Shown here: positions 25,808 through 35,200 of the stretch, one piece after another
How the letters are laid out: each line of letters starts with the position of its first letter
Position numbering within the stretch: position 1 is the first letter of the stretch
Assembly: GCF_036002945.1 (NCBI RefSeq)
Contig: NZ_CP108529.1
Span: 8,179,001-8,243,000 of the forward strand
DNA from: Streptomyces sp. NBC_01224
GTDB lineage: Bacteria > Actinomycetota > Actinomycetes > Streptomycetales > Streptomycetaceae
Reading direction: 5' to 3'
Length of the DNA: 64,000 nucleotides
Notes under the pieces: generated by a model
Told to the model about the DNA's origin: nothing
Databases searched by the model: none
The model's input: only the letters and a program-made list of their open reading frames with translations
Translations under genes and position numbers: made by a program

Positions 25808-26999
25808 TGTGGGGCTCGAAAAGTCGTCGTTGCAGGTCACGCGGCGTATCGATACTCGTTGATGATGCCGCCGAGGACCCTGGTGCGGAGCAGGCTTCGG
25901 TCGTCGAGGTCGTGCACGGTTGCGGGCTGCTCGGTCGTGCTGGGCGGTAGCTGTTGCCGGGATCGGTGCGGCCGGTGTCCGTTGTAGTGGTCCTGGTAGT
26001 CAGTCAGGACCTTCCTGGCGTGTTTCTCGCCCAGGATCAGGACGTGGTCGAGGGCCTCGCGGCGGATGGTGCCGATCACGCGTTCGCAATGCGCGTTCAT
26101 GCGCGGTGCCCGGGGCGCGCTGAGCAGCACCTGAGTGTCCTCGGCGGTGAAGACGGCATCGAAGGCGGTGGTGTACTTGCTGTCGCGGTCGCGTAGCAGG
26201 AACCGGGGCCCGGCGCCCCGCTTGCCGAGGTCGGCGGCGATGTTCCGGGCCTGTTGTGCCGCCCACTGCGCGGTGGGGTGCGCGGTCACCCCGGTGAGGT
26301 GCAGTCTCCGGGTGCCGTGCTCGATGAACGCCATCGCGTACAGGCGCTTGCCCCAGGCCGTGTCGATAGGGAAGAAGTCCGCGGCAAGGATCCCCTGAGC
26401 CTGCGCCGTGATCCGTCGCGCCAGGTGGGGCCGGAGCGGCGCGGGGCCGGGTCGATGCCTGCTGCGTGCAGGATCTCCCAGACCGTGGAGGCCGCGATGG
26501 GGTGCCCGAGTCGGGCCGGTTCGCCCTGGATGCGGCGGTGGCCCCAGCGGGGATTTTCATCGGCCAGGCGCAGCACGAGACTCTTGAGTGCGGCCGCCGT
26601 CGGCGGCCGTCCGGTGCGGGAGCCGTCGGCGGAGTAGTCCCACTTCCTGGCGATCAGTTTGCGGTGCCAGGCCAGCAAAGTGCCGGGGGTGACGGGGAAG
26701 ACGGCGGCCCAGCGGCCACGCGGTATCAGCGAGCTGAGGGCGGCGAGCCAGAATCGGTCGGCCGGCTCATAGCGCACCCTGCCCTCCGCATGCCTGCGCA
26801 GGATGGCATTCTCGTGCCGCAGCACCAGCAGTTCGGCATCCTTGGCGGAGTCTCGACGCAGTAGGACCGCGGGGACGGACAACAGCGCGCGGGCGGTGCG
26901 GTAGAGCAGGGACACGATCATCAGGGCAGCATTACAAGTCCCCACCGACGACCCTGGAGGCGGGTGCTGACCAGCAGCGATGACTTTACGAGCCCCACA
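25808..26999 (-). mobile_element. Complete rve-type insertion sequence, 1.19 kb
   Basis: Both ends are visible: TGTGGGGCTCGAAAAGTCG at 25808, and its near-complement ending at 26999 (CGATGACTTTACGAGCCCCACA). The element carries one transposase gene on the minus strand with a frameshift. Its left 512 bases recur at 11825-12336. I could not define an unambiguous target duplication. Confidence 0.8.
25837..26921 (-). pseudogene. Integrase-core transposase, frameshifted
   Basis: From the ATG at 26921 the product reads as an HTH plus integrase-core transposase (LLVLRHENAILRRHAEGRVR; WHRKLIARKWDYS; ENPRWGHRRIQGE; HAAGIDPAPRRSGPTW). Near 26420 the frame is lost. The core domain continues in another frame (ITAQAQGILAADFFPIDTAW; FLLRDRDSKYT; INEYRYAA) to 25837. 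One missing base between the two parts explains it. Relatives are encoded by a single frame, so this is damage rather than programmed frameshifting. A transposase supplied in trans could still mobilise the ends. Confidence 0.8.
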
Positions 27000-27534
27000 G
27001 GGTCTCGCTTTGGCCGGCCGTGCCGGAGCCCGGGACTCAAGCCACTCGATCCCTTCCCCGAACGGGCGGCACCGTGGACAGCCGTTTGCGTAACCTGCAG
27101 CTCGGTCAGCCGTGTGCGGTACCCCAAAGTGAGGGCGAGCGCCGGCCGCCGCATCTGTCTCCGCGACGCGGCCTGACACCTCACAACAGCCCCCTTGACC
27201 GCGCCCCGTACGAAGCGCTCGTCACCGCCGTCCTCGCGTGGAAGGACTCGCACCTCGAACCCCGCAACTGGTACCCAGGCGGCCGGCAGCGGCGGCTCGC
27301 GACGGCCCCGCAGGCCGCGGCCTCGGCCGGGTGCCGGTCCCCGTCCGCGCCTGCGCGGGGACGCTCCGCCCGGCGACGCCGTGTGACCCGCCTAGGGATG
27401 GCCTCCGTTTGACAGAGCTCAGGGCGACATAGTTACTTAAAGTGCCAAATTAGTTACTTTGTGTGATCGATGGTGATCGTGCCGTCCCCCTACGAATCTG
27501 CCGCTGCCCTCCACCCCACGCGAGGAGCCCCACC
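27000..27534. other. Non-coding stretch with a possible gene tail
   Basis: A plus-strand frame at about 27190-27320 (DRAPYEALVTAVLAWKDSHL, EPRNWYPGGRQRRLATAPQ) has uniform G/C third positions and protein-like composition. It lacks a start, and I do not recognise it. AT-rich sequence at 27425-27475 is the likely promoter region for the peroxidase operon. Confidence 0.35.
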
Positions 27535-29025
27535 GTGACCACGACCCCCACCCGTCCCACCGCCGTCCCGTCCATCGAGCAGCTGCCCCAGCCGGAGCTG
27601 CGCGGGTCCACCGACATCCAGGGCAACATCCTGGCCGCGTTCAACAAGGACTTCATGGACTTCCGCTACCTGCGCTTCCCGGACGCCGCCAAGGGCCGCG
27701 GCTGGCTCTCCGCGATCCTCAACACCGTCGCCACAACCAACGAGACGGAAGACTTCAACGAGCAGTTCTCGCTGGCCCGCCGGGCCTTCGGTCGCGACCC
27801 GTCGATCACCACCGTCCGCTGCGGGGTCTCCCTCACCTTCGAGGGCCTCGTGACGATCGCCAACAAACCCGATCAGATCAAGAAGGACCTCAGCACCTTC
27901 ACGTCGTTCTGCGCGGGCGCGGCCGCACGGGCCAAGGACCTCGGGGACACCGGCGAGAGCGCCCCCAAGGCCTGGTTGTTCGGGGCCGGCACCGGCGACA
28001 AGGCCGTGCACGCGGTCCTCATCGTCGCTGCGGACACCGAGGCGCTGCTGAAGGAGAAGCTGAAGAACCTCGACACGGTCGAGCAGACCCACCAGATCAC
28101 GCGCGTCCATGCGGACGAGGGCCGCACCCTGAAGGGCGATCTGAAGGGTCACGAGCACTTCGGCTACAAGGACGGCATCTCCCAGCCCGGCGTCAAGGAC
28201 TTCCACCGCGAGGACGCCAGTCGCGAGGGCTTCCGCGACAACCACGCCGGGACCGAGCTGATCGAACCCGGCGAGTTCGTCTTCGGCTACAAGAGCGAAC
28301 AGGGCGACCGGAAGGCGCCGGCGTGGATGAAGAACGGCTCCCTCCAAGTGGTGCGCCGCCTTCGCCAGGATGTCGCCGGCTGGAACAAGGCCGTGGTGGA
28401 CGGCGCCAAGAACTTCACCGGCAACATGGACGCCAGCCGGCTCGGTGCCTGTCTGGTCGGCCGGGCCAAGGACGGCACACCGCTCGCCCCGCCGTGCAGC
28501 GCCGTGACCGGCCTCGGCTCGGACCGGAACGGTTTCGACTACGCGAACGACCCCATCGGCCGGCACACCCCCTGGGCCGCGCACATCCGCCGCACCCATC
28601 CGCGTGCCTTCGACGGAATCGTCGACAAGAAGCCGAAGAGCCACCGTCTGATGCGCCGCGGCATTCCGTACGGCCCTGAGTTCAAAGGCGGCCCGGACGA
28701 CGGCAAGGACCGCGGGTTGATGTTCGTCTGCTACGGCACCTCGCTGGAAGAGCAGTTCGAACTGGTCCAGCGGCACTGGTCCAACGACGACGCGTTCACC
28801 CCCGGGGAAAGCCAGTCAGACGAGGTGGTCGCCAACGGCTTCGACAAGGTCACCGGCCTCGCCGGCAAGGCCTCGATCGAGCTCGCGGACGGCACCTTCG
28901 GCACGGTCGACATGAAGCGCTTCGTCCGCACCGCGGGCGCGCTCTACGCCTTCACCCCCTCGATCAGCACGCTGCGGCTGCTCGCCGAGGGCGAGGACCT
29001 TCCCAACAAGTCAATCGGCTCCTGA
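27535..29025 (+). CDS. DyP-type heme peroxidase
   Basis: 496 residues from a GTG with GAGGAG ahead. DyP hallmarks are present: the GYKDG motif (residues 210-214, Asp213 as distal acid), a distal arginine region in SLQVVRRLRQD and the proximal heme histidine in AAHIRRTHPR (His350). There is no Tat or Sec signal, so it is expected in the cytoplasm. At nearly 500 residues it belongs with the larger C/D-type DyPs, which can oxidise dyes and aromatic compounds at the expense of hydrogen peroxide. It is the first gene of a tight operon: the next gene starts 16 bases downstream and encodes an enzyme that makes hydrogen peroxide. Confidence 0.92.
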   Translation: MTTTPTRPTAVPSIEQLPQPELRGSTDIQGNILAAFNKDFMDFRYLRFPDAAKGRGWLSAILNTVATTNETEDFNEQFSLARRAFGRDPSITTVRCGVSLTFEGLVTIANKPDQIKKDLSTFTSFCAGAAARAKDLGDTGESAPKAWLFGAGTGDKAVHAVLIVAADTEALLKEKLKNLDTVEQTHQITRVHADEGRTLKGDLKGHEHFGYKDGISQPGVKDFHREDASREGFRDNHAGTELIEPGEFVFGYKSEQGDRKAPAWMKNGSLQVVRRLRQDVAGWNKAVVDGAKNFTGNMDASRLGACLVGRAKDGTPLAPPCSAVTGLGSDRNGFDYANDPIGRHTPWAAHIRRTHPRAFDGIVDKKPKSHRLMRRGIPYGPEFKGGPDDGKDRGLMFVCYGTSLEEQFELVQRHWSNDDAFTPGESQSDEVVANGFDKVTGLAGKASIELADGTFGTVDMKRFVRTAGALYAFTPSISTLRLLAEGEDLPNKSIGS

Positions 29026-29041
29026 GCGGCGAGGAGAAGCC

Positions 29042-31150
29042 ATGAACGAGAGACCCACCGTCGAGGGCACGCTCAACGACCGCGCCCGCCAGCAGACTTG
29101 CTGGCAGCTGGCCCGCGAGCTGCTGCTGGTCGGTCCGGACGACAAGGACCTGAAGCTTCGCTACCTCGACGTCCTGATCAAGGAGGGCATCCCGGAGACC
29201 GACGAGCCCAAGGACGTGCTGATCGTCGGCGCCGGGATCGCTGGTCTGGTTGCCGGGAAGCTGCTCAAGGACGCCGGGCACAACGTCACCATCCTGGAGG
29301 CCAACGCCAACCGGGTCGGCGGGCGGATCAAGACCTTCCGCTCCACCGATGACGAGCAGGACGGCCCGTTCTACGACCCGGTGCAGTACGGGGAGGCCGG
29401 AGCGATGCGGCTGCCCAGCTTCCACCCGCTCACCCTGGCCCTGGTCGACACACTCGGCCTGAAACGGCAGCTGTTCTGCAACGTCGACGTCGATCCCGAC
29501 ACCGGCAACCAGAACACGCCCGTCCCGCCGGTGGTCTACGAGTCCTTTGAGGACGGCAAGGTCTGGAAGTACGGCGAGGACAGCCCGGACTTCCGCGAGC
29601 CGGTCAAGCGCTTCAACAGCTGGATCCGCACCAACCGGATCCAGGCCCGCCGCAGCGAGTACGCCGCCGACCCGAGCAGCGTCAACGAGGGCTTCCACCT
29701 CACCGGCGACGAGGTGCGGATCACAGCCGGCGAGATGGTCAACCAGGCGCTGGAGCCGGTCCGCGACTACTACTCGTACATCGAGAACGGCAAGCGGGTG
29801 CGCAAGCCGTTCGCCGAGTGGCTGGACGGCTGGGCCCGGGTGATCCGCGACTTCGACGACTACTCGATGGGCCGCTTCCTGCGCGAGTACGCGGGTTTCA
29901 GTGACGAGGCCATCGAGGCGATCGGCACGATCGAGAACATGACGTCGCGGCTGCACCTGTCCTTCTTCCACACCTTCCTGGGCCGCAGCGACATCAACCC
30001 GGACGCCACCTACTGGGAGATCGAGGGCGGCAGCTGGCAGCTGCCCTACGCCCTCGCCGATGAGCTCCAGGACGAGCTCGAAATGGGCGAGCGGATGATC
30101 CGGATGGAGTACTGGGACCCGCGCCGCGACGGCGGGGCCGGCCAAGACGTCGGGCCGAACGGGCCCCAGGTCGCCGTCCACACCGTTCCCGAGGGCGACC
30201 CAGAGGCCGAACCCACGGTATGGAAGGGCGACTTCGCGATCGTCACCGTCCCGTTCTCCGCGCTGCGGTTCGTCCAGGTCTCGCCCCCGTACTCGTACAA
30301 GAAGCGCCGGGCGATCATCGAGACACACTACGACCAGGCCACCAAAGTGCTGCTGGAGTTCTCCCGCCGGTGGTGGGAGTTCACCGAGGCAGACTGGAAG
30401 GACGAACTCGACTCCATCGAGCCCGGCCTGTACGAGTACTACCAGCGGACCGGCGAGGAGGACGCCGAAGCGGCCGCGCTGGCCGCCCACAACGGGCACC
30501 GGCCACCGCCCAATCTACCGAGGGTACTGCTCGGCGCCCACCGGAGCGTGGACTCCAGCCGGATCAGCCAGGAGCAGTTGGAGGTCTTCCAGCACACTCC
30601 GCTGCGCCGGGCGATCGTGCGCCCCGCCACCAACTGCTTCGGCGGCGGTTCGACCACCGACAACCCGAACCGCTTCATGTACTACCCCTCGCACCCGGTG
30701 CCCGACAGCGACGGCGGCGGCGTGGTGCTGGCCAGCTACAGCTGGTCGGACGACGCGGTGCGCTGGGACTCGATGGCCGACGCCGAGCGGTACGTGTACG
30801 CGCTGCGCAACCTCCAGTCGGTGCACGGCCGGCGGATCGAGGTGTTCTACACCGGCTACGGCCAGACCCAGAGCTGGCTGCGCGACCCGTACGCCTTCGG
30901 CGAGGCGGCGGTGTACACCCCGCACCAGATGACCAGCTTCCACCTCGACGTGGTCAAGCGGGAGGGCCCGGTGCACTTCGCCGGCGAGCACGTCTCGCTC
31001 AAGCACGCCTGGATCGAGGGCGCGGTGGAGACCGCCGTCCGCGCGGCAATCGCCGTACACGAGGCACCCACACCACCACCCCGCGCCAAACCGGAGATCC
31101 GACCCGAGGCGCGGACCGGCCGCGCACGCAGAGCGGAGGTACTGAGCTGA
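29042..31150 (+). CDS. L-glutamate oxidase-like FAD amino-acid oxidase
   Basis: 702 residues. The FAD-binding loop is VGAGIAGLVAGKLL (GAGIAG at 63-68), followed by LEANANRVGGRI and GEAGAMRLPSFHPL. A C-terminal FAD segment reads HFAGEHVSLKHAWIEGA. The protein is very similar, from memory, to Streptomyces L-glutamate oxidase. The residues described there as binding the substrate side chain and acting nearby (Arg305, His312) align with Arg303 and His310 in TSRLHLSFFH. The reaction would be L-glutamate + O2 + water to 2-oxoglutarate + ammonia + hydrogen peroxide. The known enzyme is secreted and proteolytically matured; no signal is obvious here. Its stop overlaps the next start (TGATG), so translation is coupled. 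Confidence 0.88.
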   Translation: MNERPTVEGTLNDRARQQTCWQLARELLLVGPDDKDLKLRYLDVLIKEGIPETDEPKDVLIVGAGIAGLVAGKLLKDAGHNVTILEANANRVGGRIKTFRSTDDEQDGPFYDPVQYGEAGAMRLPSFHPLTLALVDTLGLKRQLFCNVDVDPDTGNQNTPVPPVVYESFEDGKVWKYGEDSPDFREPVKRFNSWIRTNRIQARRSEYAADPSSVNEGFHLTGDEVRITAGEMVNQALEPVRDYYSYIENGKRVRKPFAEWLDGWARVIRDFDDYSMGRFLREYAGFSDEAIEAIGTIENMTSRLHLSFFHTFLGRSDINPDATYWEIEGGSWQLPYALADELQDELEMGERMIRMEYWDPRRDGGAGQDVGPNGPQVAVHTVPEGDPEAEPTVWKGDFAIVTVPFSALRFVQVSPPYSYKKRRAIIETHYDQATKVLLEFSRRWWEFTEADWKDELDSIEPGLYEYYQRTGEEDAEAAALAAHNGHRPPPNLPRVLLGAHRSVDSSRISQEQLEVFQHTPLRRAIVRPATNCFGGGSTTDNPNRFMYYPSHPVPDSDGGGVVLASYSWSDDAVRWDSMADAERYVYALRNLQSVHGRRIEVFYTGYGQTQSWLRDPYAFGEAAVYTPHQMTSFHLDVVKREGPVHFAGEHVSLKHAWIEGAVETAVRAAIAVHEAPTPPPRAKPEIRPEARTGRARRAEVLS

Positions 31151-32994
31151 TGAGCGGCAACAGCGAATGGACGGTGGGCCGTTACCTGGCCACGAGACTT
31201 GAGCAGTTGGGCATCCGACACCTGTTCGGGGTGCCGGGCGACCATCTCGGCCCGTTCCTGACGATCATGCACGCCACCACCGGGGTGCGCTGGGTCGGCA
31301 CCCCGACCGAGATCGGTGGCGGCTACGCCGCCGACGCCTACGCCCGGGTGCGGGCCGCCGACGCCGACCTCGCCAAGGGCGAGCAGGGCGTCGCCGCAGT
31401 CGCGGTCACCTACGGCGTGGGCGCGTTCAGCCTGCTCAACCCGATCGGCGGCGCCTACGTCGAGTACGTGCCGGTAATCGCGATCAACGCGGCGCCGTCG
31501 TACGAGCAATGGATCAACTACCAAGCGGTCGGTCTGCTCACCTCGCACATGAGCCAGCGCCGGGAGAGCAATCTGGAGGTCTACCGGCAGGTCACGGTGG
31601 ACGCGCAGGTGATCTCCAACCCCGGGCTCGCGCCCTCGCAGATTGACAGCGCGATCACCGCCGGCCTGACCGAGCGCAGGCCGGTCTACCTGGAGGTGAT
31701 GGACGACCTCTGGAATGCCCCGTGCGCCGCACCGCAGGGCGAACTCCGCCGCCAGGAACGACCGTTCACAAAGAAGAACGAGGAAATGCTCGCCAAGGCG
31801 GTGGAGGCCTCGGTGAAGCTGGTCGAACGGCTCGGCACGCCGGTGCTGTGGGCGGGCGAGGAGATCGAGCGCAACCGGCTGGAGCGGGAGCTGGTCTCGC
31901 TGGTGCAGCTGACCGGCATCCCGTTCTGCACCACCGTCGGCGCGAAGTCCGTGGTCTCCGAGAACACCCCGGGCTTCACAGGCGTCTACAACGGCAAGGC
32001 GAGCCTGCCGGAGGTACGCAAGGCCTTCACGGCCGCCGGGTGCCGGATCGGCCTGGGCACCTGGTCGACGTCGAAGAACCTCGGCGGCGAGAAGTCGATC
32101 GGCGACGACTGGATCGTGGCCGCCCACGAGGGCGTCAGCGTCGGCGCGCAGTACTTCCCGGACGTCCAGCTGGCGCGGTTCGTCCCGGCACTGCGGGACG
32201 CGCTGGGTGTCACTTTCGGCAAGCGGGCGTTCGAAACCGACCTCTTCGCGCTGGCACACGCCAAGGACCGGCAGGTCCCAGCGAGCACGATCGCCTTCCT
32301 GACCAGCCTGAGCAGCACGGACTACCCCGAGGAACTCACGTACGACGGGTTCTTCCAGCACATGAACGCCTTCCTGCTGAGCCAGGCGCAAGGCGACGGC
32401 CCGGAGGCCACCTCGCCGTTCACGGTGGTCTCGGACGCAGCGTTCGCACTGCTGGGCTCGATGAATCTACAGATGGCGGAGCGGGCGAGCTTCGTGGCAC
32501 AGAACAGCTGGCTGTCCATCGGCTACTCGGTCGGCGCGGCCACCGGGGTGGCGCTGGCCCGCCAGCAGCCGCTCAAGCGGCCGCTGGTGTTCGTCGGGGA
32601 CGGCTCGTTCCAGGAGATCTGCCAGGAGCTGTCCACGCACGTGCGCCACCACCTCCGGCCGGTGGTCTTCGTCCTGGACAACGAGGGCTTCTACGGCATC
32701 GAGCAGATGCTGGTCAGCCCCTGCTACTACAAGGAGAAGCCGTCCGACGGGGCCGACTTCTACAACGTGCTGCACCCGTGGCAGTACGAGAAGCTGGCGG
32801 AGGTCTTCGGCTCGGAGAAGGACCGGATGCACGGGCGGGAGCTCACCACCCACACCGAGCTGGAGTCACTGCTGCTCGACATCGCCGATCCGGGCAGTGA
32901 CATCAACCACGCCCCGATCCTGGTCCGGGTCCGGCTCAACCGGCACGACTACCCGCGGGCCCTCCAGTACAAGATCGACGAAAAGTGCAAATAG
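31150..32994 (+). CDS. Thiamine-diphosphate 2-oxo-acid decarboxylase (IPDC/PDC-like)
   Basis: 614 residues with the three-domain fold of pyruvate and indolepyruvate decarboxylases. The N-terminal LFGVPGDHLGPF is followed by the cofactor-activating glutamate (Glu54 in TPTEIGGGYAADAYAR). A C-terminal thiamine-diphosphate/Mg site runs from GDGSFQE to the Asn in VFVLDNEGFYG (about residues 483-511). The usual His-His pair of pyruvate decarboxylases is not present in normal form; the equivalent region reads LLTSHMSQRRES (His133). The likely substrate is the 2-oxo acid made by the preceding oxidase, giving an aldehyde and CO2. It is the last gene of the operon and is followed by a terminator. Confidence 0.85.
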   Translation: MSGNSEWTVGRYLATRLEQLGIRHLFGVPGDHLGPFLTIMHATTGVRWVGTPTEIGGGYAADAYARVRAADADLAKGEQGVAAVAVTYGVGAFSLLNPIGGAYVEYVPVIAINAAPSYEQWINYQAVGLLTSHMSQRRESNLEVYRQVTVDAQVISNPGLAPSQIDSAITAGLTERRPVYLEVMDDLWNAPCAAPQGELRRQERPFTKKNEEMLAKAVEASVKLVERLGTPVLWAGEEIERNRLERELVSLVQLTGIPFCTTVGAKSVVSENTPGFTGVYNGKASLPEVRKAFTAAGCRIGLGTWSTSKNLGGEKSIGDDWIVAAHEGVSVGAQYFPDVQLARFVPALRDALGVTFGKRAFETDLFALAHAKDRQVPASTIAFLTSLSSTDYPEELTYDGFFQHMNAFLLSQAQGDGPEATSPFTVVSDAAFALLGSMNLQMAERASFVAQNSWLSIGYSVGAATGVALARQQPLKRPLVFVGDGSFQEICQELSTHVRHHLRPVVFVLDNEGFYGIEQMLVSPCYYKEKPSDGADFYNVLHPWQYEKLAEVFGSEKDRMHGRELTTHTELESLLLDIADPGSDINHAPILVRVRLNRHDYPRALQYKIDEKCK

Positions 32995-33004
32995 CCGCCG
33001 TACG

Positions 33005-33042
33005 GCGCACCGGCCCCGGTCCAAGGATCGGGGCCGGTGCGC
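33005..33042 (+). terminator. Strong terminator of the peroxidase-oxidase-decarboxylase operon
   Basis: A perfect 14-base stem (GCGCACCGGCCCCG at 33005-33018 with CGGGGCCGGTGCGC at 33029-33042) and a 10-base loop, ten bases behind the decarboxylase stop. Confidence 0.85.
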
Positions 33043-33059
33043 GCTGCGTCCGTGCTCAG

Positions 33060-33376
33060 CGAACTGATGGTCCGCGCCCCCTGGCGCAGGACCGGCACCG
33101 CCCGCCAGCTCCACGACGAACTGCTCGCGGCCCGGCCCGAGTTCGCCAAGGCGAACAGCTCCCCGAGTGGCTCGACGCCGTCCGCCAAGACGACCCGCCC
33201 GGCCTCCGCACCCTCGCTGCGGGCCACGATCGCGACGTTGTCGTCGCCGGCCTGACCCTGCCCTGGAGTTAGGCGTCGTCAAGGGCCACGTCAACCGAAT
33301 CACGATACTCAAACGCCAGATGTTCGGCCCAGCCGGCTTCGCCCTACTCCGTCAACGCGTCCTGCTCTACTCGTGA
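33060..33376 (+). pseudogene. ISL3-type transposase C-terminal remnant
   Basis: Two adjoining frames carry LPEWLDAVRQDDPPGLRTLA with VVVAGLTLPWS, then VVKGHVNRITILKRQMFGPA with GFALLRQRVLL. Together they are the standard C-terminus of ISL3-family transposases (AGLTLPxSxGVVEGHVNRIKxLKRQMFGRAGFxLLRxRVL). A frameshift at about 33270 separates them. Confidence 0.75.
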
Positions 33377-33384
33377 AGCACAGG

Positions 33385-33525
33385 TCAGACCACACGGTCA
33401 AGGAGCCCGAAGCCCTCCGGGAACAGTTCCAAGAACTCCCGCCGCACGGGGTCGGACTCCGCTTCGGCCATCGTCCCGAGCAGGTCGATCAATTCGCTCC
33501 GCTGGCCGCTCGACAACCGTCGCCC
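33385..33525 (-). pseudogene. C-terminal tail of a truncated gene, perhaps the helicase
   Basis: The frame reads LSSGQRSELIDLLGTMAEAE, then SDPVRREFLELFPEGFGLLD and a stop at 33385. It is protein-like and ends naturally. It lies on the far side of an IS5-like fragment that interrupts the helicase gene, in the same orientation. The simplest reading is that it is the helicase's own C-terminus left after insertion and deletion. I cannot prove this from sequence alone. Confidence 0.4.
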
Positions 33526-33897
33526 AGGCGATCGCACTCGCTGAGGGTGCCGTCCAGGAGCACGTAGTCGGGGTTGTGCTCGCGCAGGGTCTTGAGCATG
33601 CCCGGCGCCCGGCCGGCCAGGAGGTGGACGACCGCGGCGGTGTAGACGTGGGCGGTGCCCACGGATATGCCGAAGCCGGCCGCGATCTCGGCGAGGCTGT
33701 CGTGCCTGCGCAGGCAGGCGAGAGCGACGAGAGCACGCTGGTGTGGCGGGAGGTTGCAGCGACGGTCACCCTCACGGGTGACGATGAGCATCGTGACCCA
33801 CTCGACCAGCGCATGAGGCAGGTCGAGTGCGGCAGGATAGGGAACCAACAGGGCTCCTGGCCGGCAGGTTGAGACTTCGAACACCTCACCCAACGGC
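33520..33897 (-). mobile_element. IS5-like element fragment inside the helicase gene
   Basis: The transposase N-terminus is clear: LDLPHALVEWVTMLIVTREG, then HQRALVALACLRRHDSLAEI, AAGFGISVGTAHVYTAAVV and YVLLDGTLSECDRLGDG. The rest of the DDE domain is missing. Both borders join pieces of what appears to be one helicase-coding region. Confidence 0.75.
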
Positions 33898-35200
33898 TGC
33901 TGGCGAGGAGGGCGGCTGGCGTCGCCACCCAGACCTGCGCCGTCGGGATTCGGCGTACAGCTGCCTGTGCCGGGCACACCGCGAGAAGCGGACAGTCGAC
34001 AATCGGTGCTCGCTTGCCCGAGGTGTCGACGCGGAGCCTGTCTCGGCAGGGGCGCTCATCCATCGAGAGCGGCGTGGCAACGGGACCGGAAGGTTCCAGA
34101 AGACTGTCCAGCAGACAGATGTCGGTCGTGAAGGCAGCTACCTCGTCGTTGCCGTCCGGGAGGGGCGTCGCCTGGCCGTTGTCCGGTACGTAGAGAAGGT
34201 CGTCCCAGTAGCGTGCCACGTGCGCGGGGCGGTTCCTGTGGCCGATCAACGGGACGGCGTCGATGCCCAGAGTCCGGAAGAAGCGGACCTTCTCCAGCGC
34301 GTTCCCGACGGAGGAGACCAGGTACCCGACCCTGAGCCCGCGGGCGGTACAGATCTTGACCAGAACGTCGTTGAAGGTGGTCTTCCCCGAGTTCATCAGG
34401 CCCACGACCTGAGCCAGTCCGTCGATTGTGAAGACACCGAGGCCGTCTGTCAGGCATCCGGCTTCACTGTCCGTGCGAGAAAAGACCATCCTCTCCACAC
34501 GGCCAGTGAAGTTCTCCGTACGGTATCGCTCGCTTGTACTGAGCCGCTGATCCATCTCCTTGGCCGCTTGGCGGAAGTCGTCCTCCGTAAGTTGCGGGAA
34601 GGGACGCCTGGTTCTGTGCGTCTTCGGTTCCAGACGACGCTCGGGTACGGTCTCCTCCAGCCAGTCAGGAATCCGGAACCGGACGATGCTGCCGTCCGCT
34701 CGCTTGAGCCGCACCCGCATCCCCGGTGACGCGGGTTCATGACCCGCCTCCACCTTGTAGGCCACGGGCACCGACATCGCATCCCGGTACGCCTGCTCCC
34801 GCTCCGGCAGCGTAGAACTTCCCCGACGACGAAGCACGCTGCCGTGGACCACGCGCGTCCCGGCACCCTCGTCAAGCTGGAACAACCGCAAGTGGGCAGG
34901 CACCTTGCAGTAGTCATTGAGACGCAGCCTCCACTGTCCGCCCCGCGCCGTAGGCCCCATGCGGCGACGCACGTTCCGCACGACCGTCTCGGTGCCGGCA
35001 CCCGGCAGGGTGTACCCGTCGAGCAACTTGCGCATCAGGGTGGCCGGCTGGCCGGGCGCGTACTCGGACAGGAAGAACAGCCCGAGCTCGACCCGGAAGA
35101 ACTCACGGACCGACAAGAAGGGCTTGATGGCCTCGGCCACGCCTGACGACGACGCCTTGCTTTCCAGCGCTTCGAGCCAGCCTTCAATATCCCGGCTCAT
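33898..35200 (-). pseudogene. DinG-like helicase of pPIWI-RE type, truncated by an IS
   Basis: From the ATG at 35200 about 430 residues are intact. They include an N-terminal domain with FRVELGLFFLSEYAPGQPA, a Walker A region (VVGLMNSGKTTFND), and a cysteine cluster (PCRDRL; DCPLLAVCPAQAA) followed by AQVWVATPAALLAS. The cysteines plus 'WVATPAALL' are typical of iron-sulfur DinG-type helicases, and the overall pattern fits the helicase (domain Z) of pPIWI-RE three-gene islands as I remember them. Everything after the cysteine cluster, including Walker B, is removed by an IS5-like fragment. The start overlaps the nuclease stop (ATGA), so the two were co-translated. Confidence 0.7.

Noticed and set aside
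25837..26921. Programmed frameshifting in the rve-type transposase
   Set aside because: There is no slippery sequence at the break, and relatives use a single frame, so simple mutation is more likely.
28964..32391. Two 511-codon minus-strand frames opposite the oxidase and decarboxylase genes
   Set aside because: Both mirror the codon pattern of the real plus-strand genes and have no recognisable domain.
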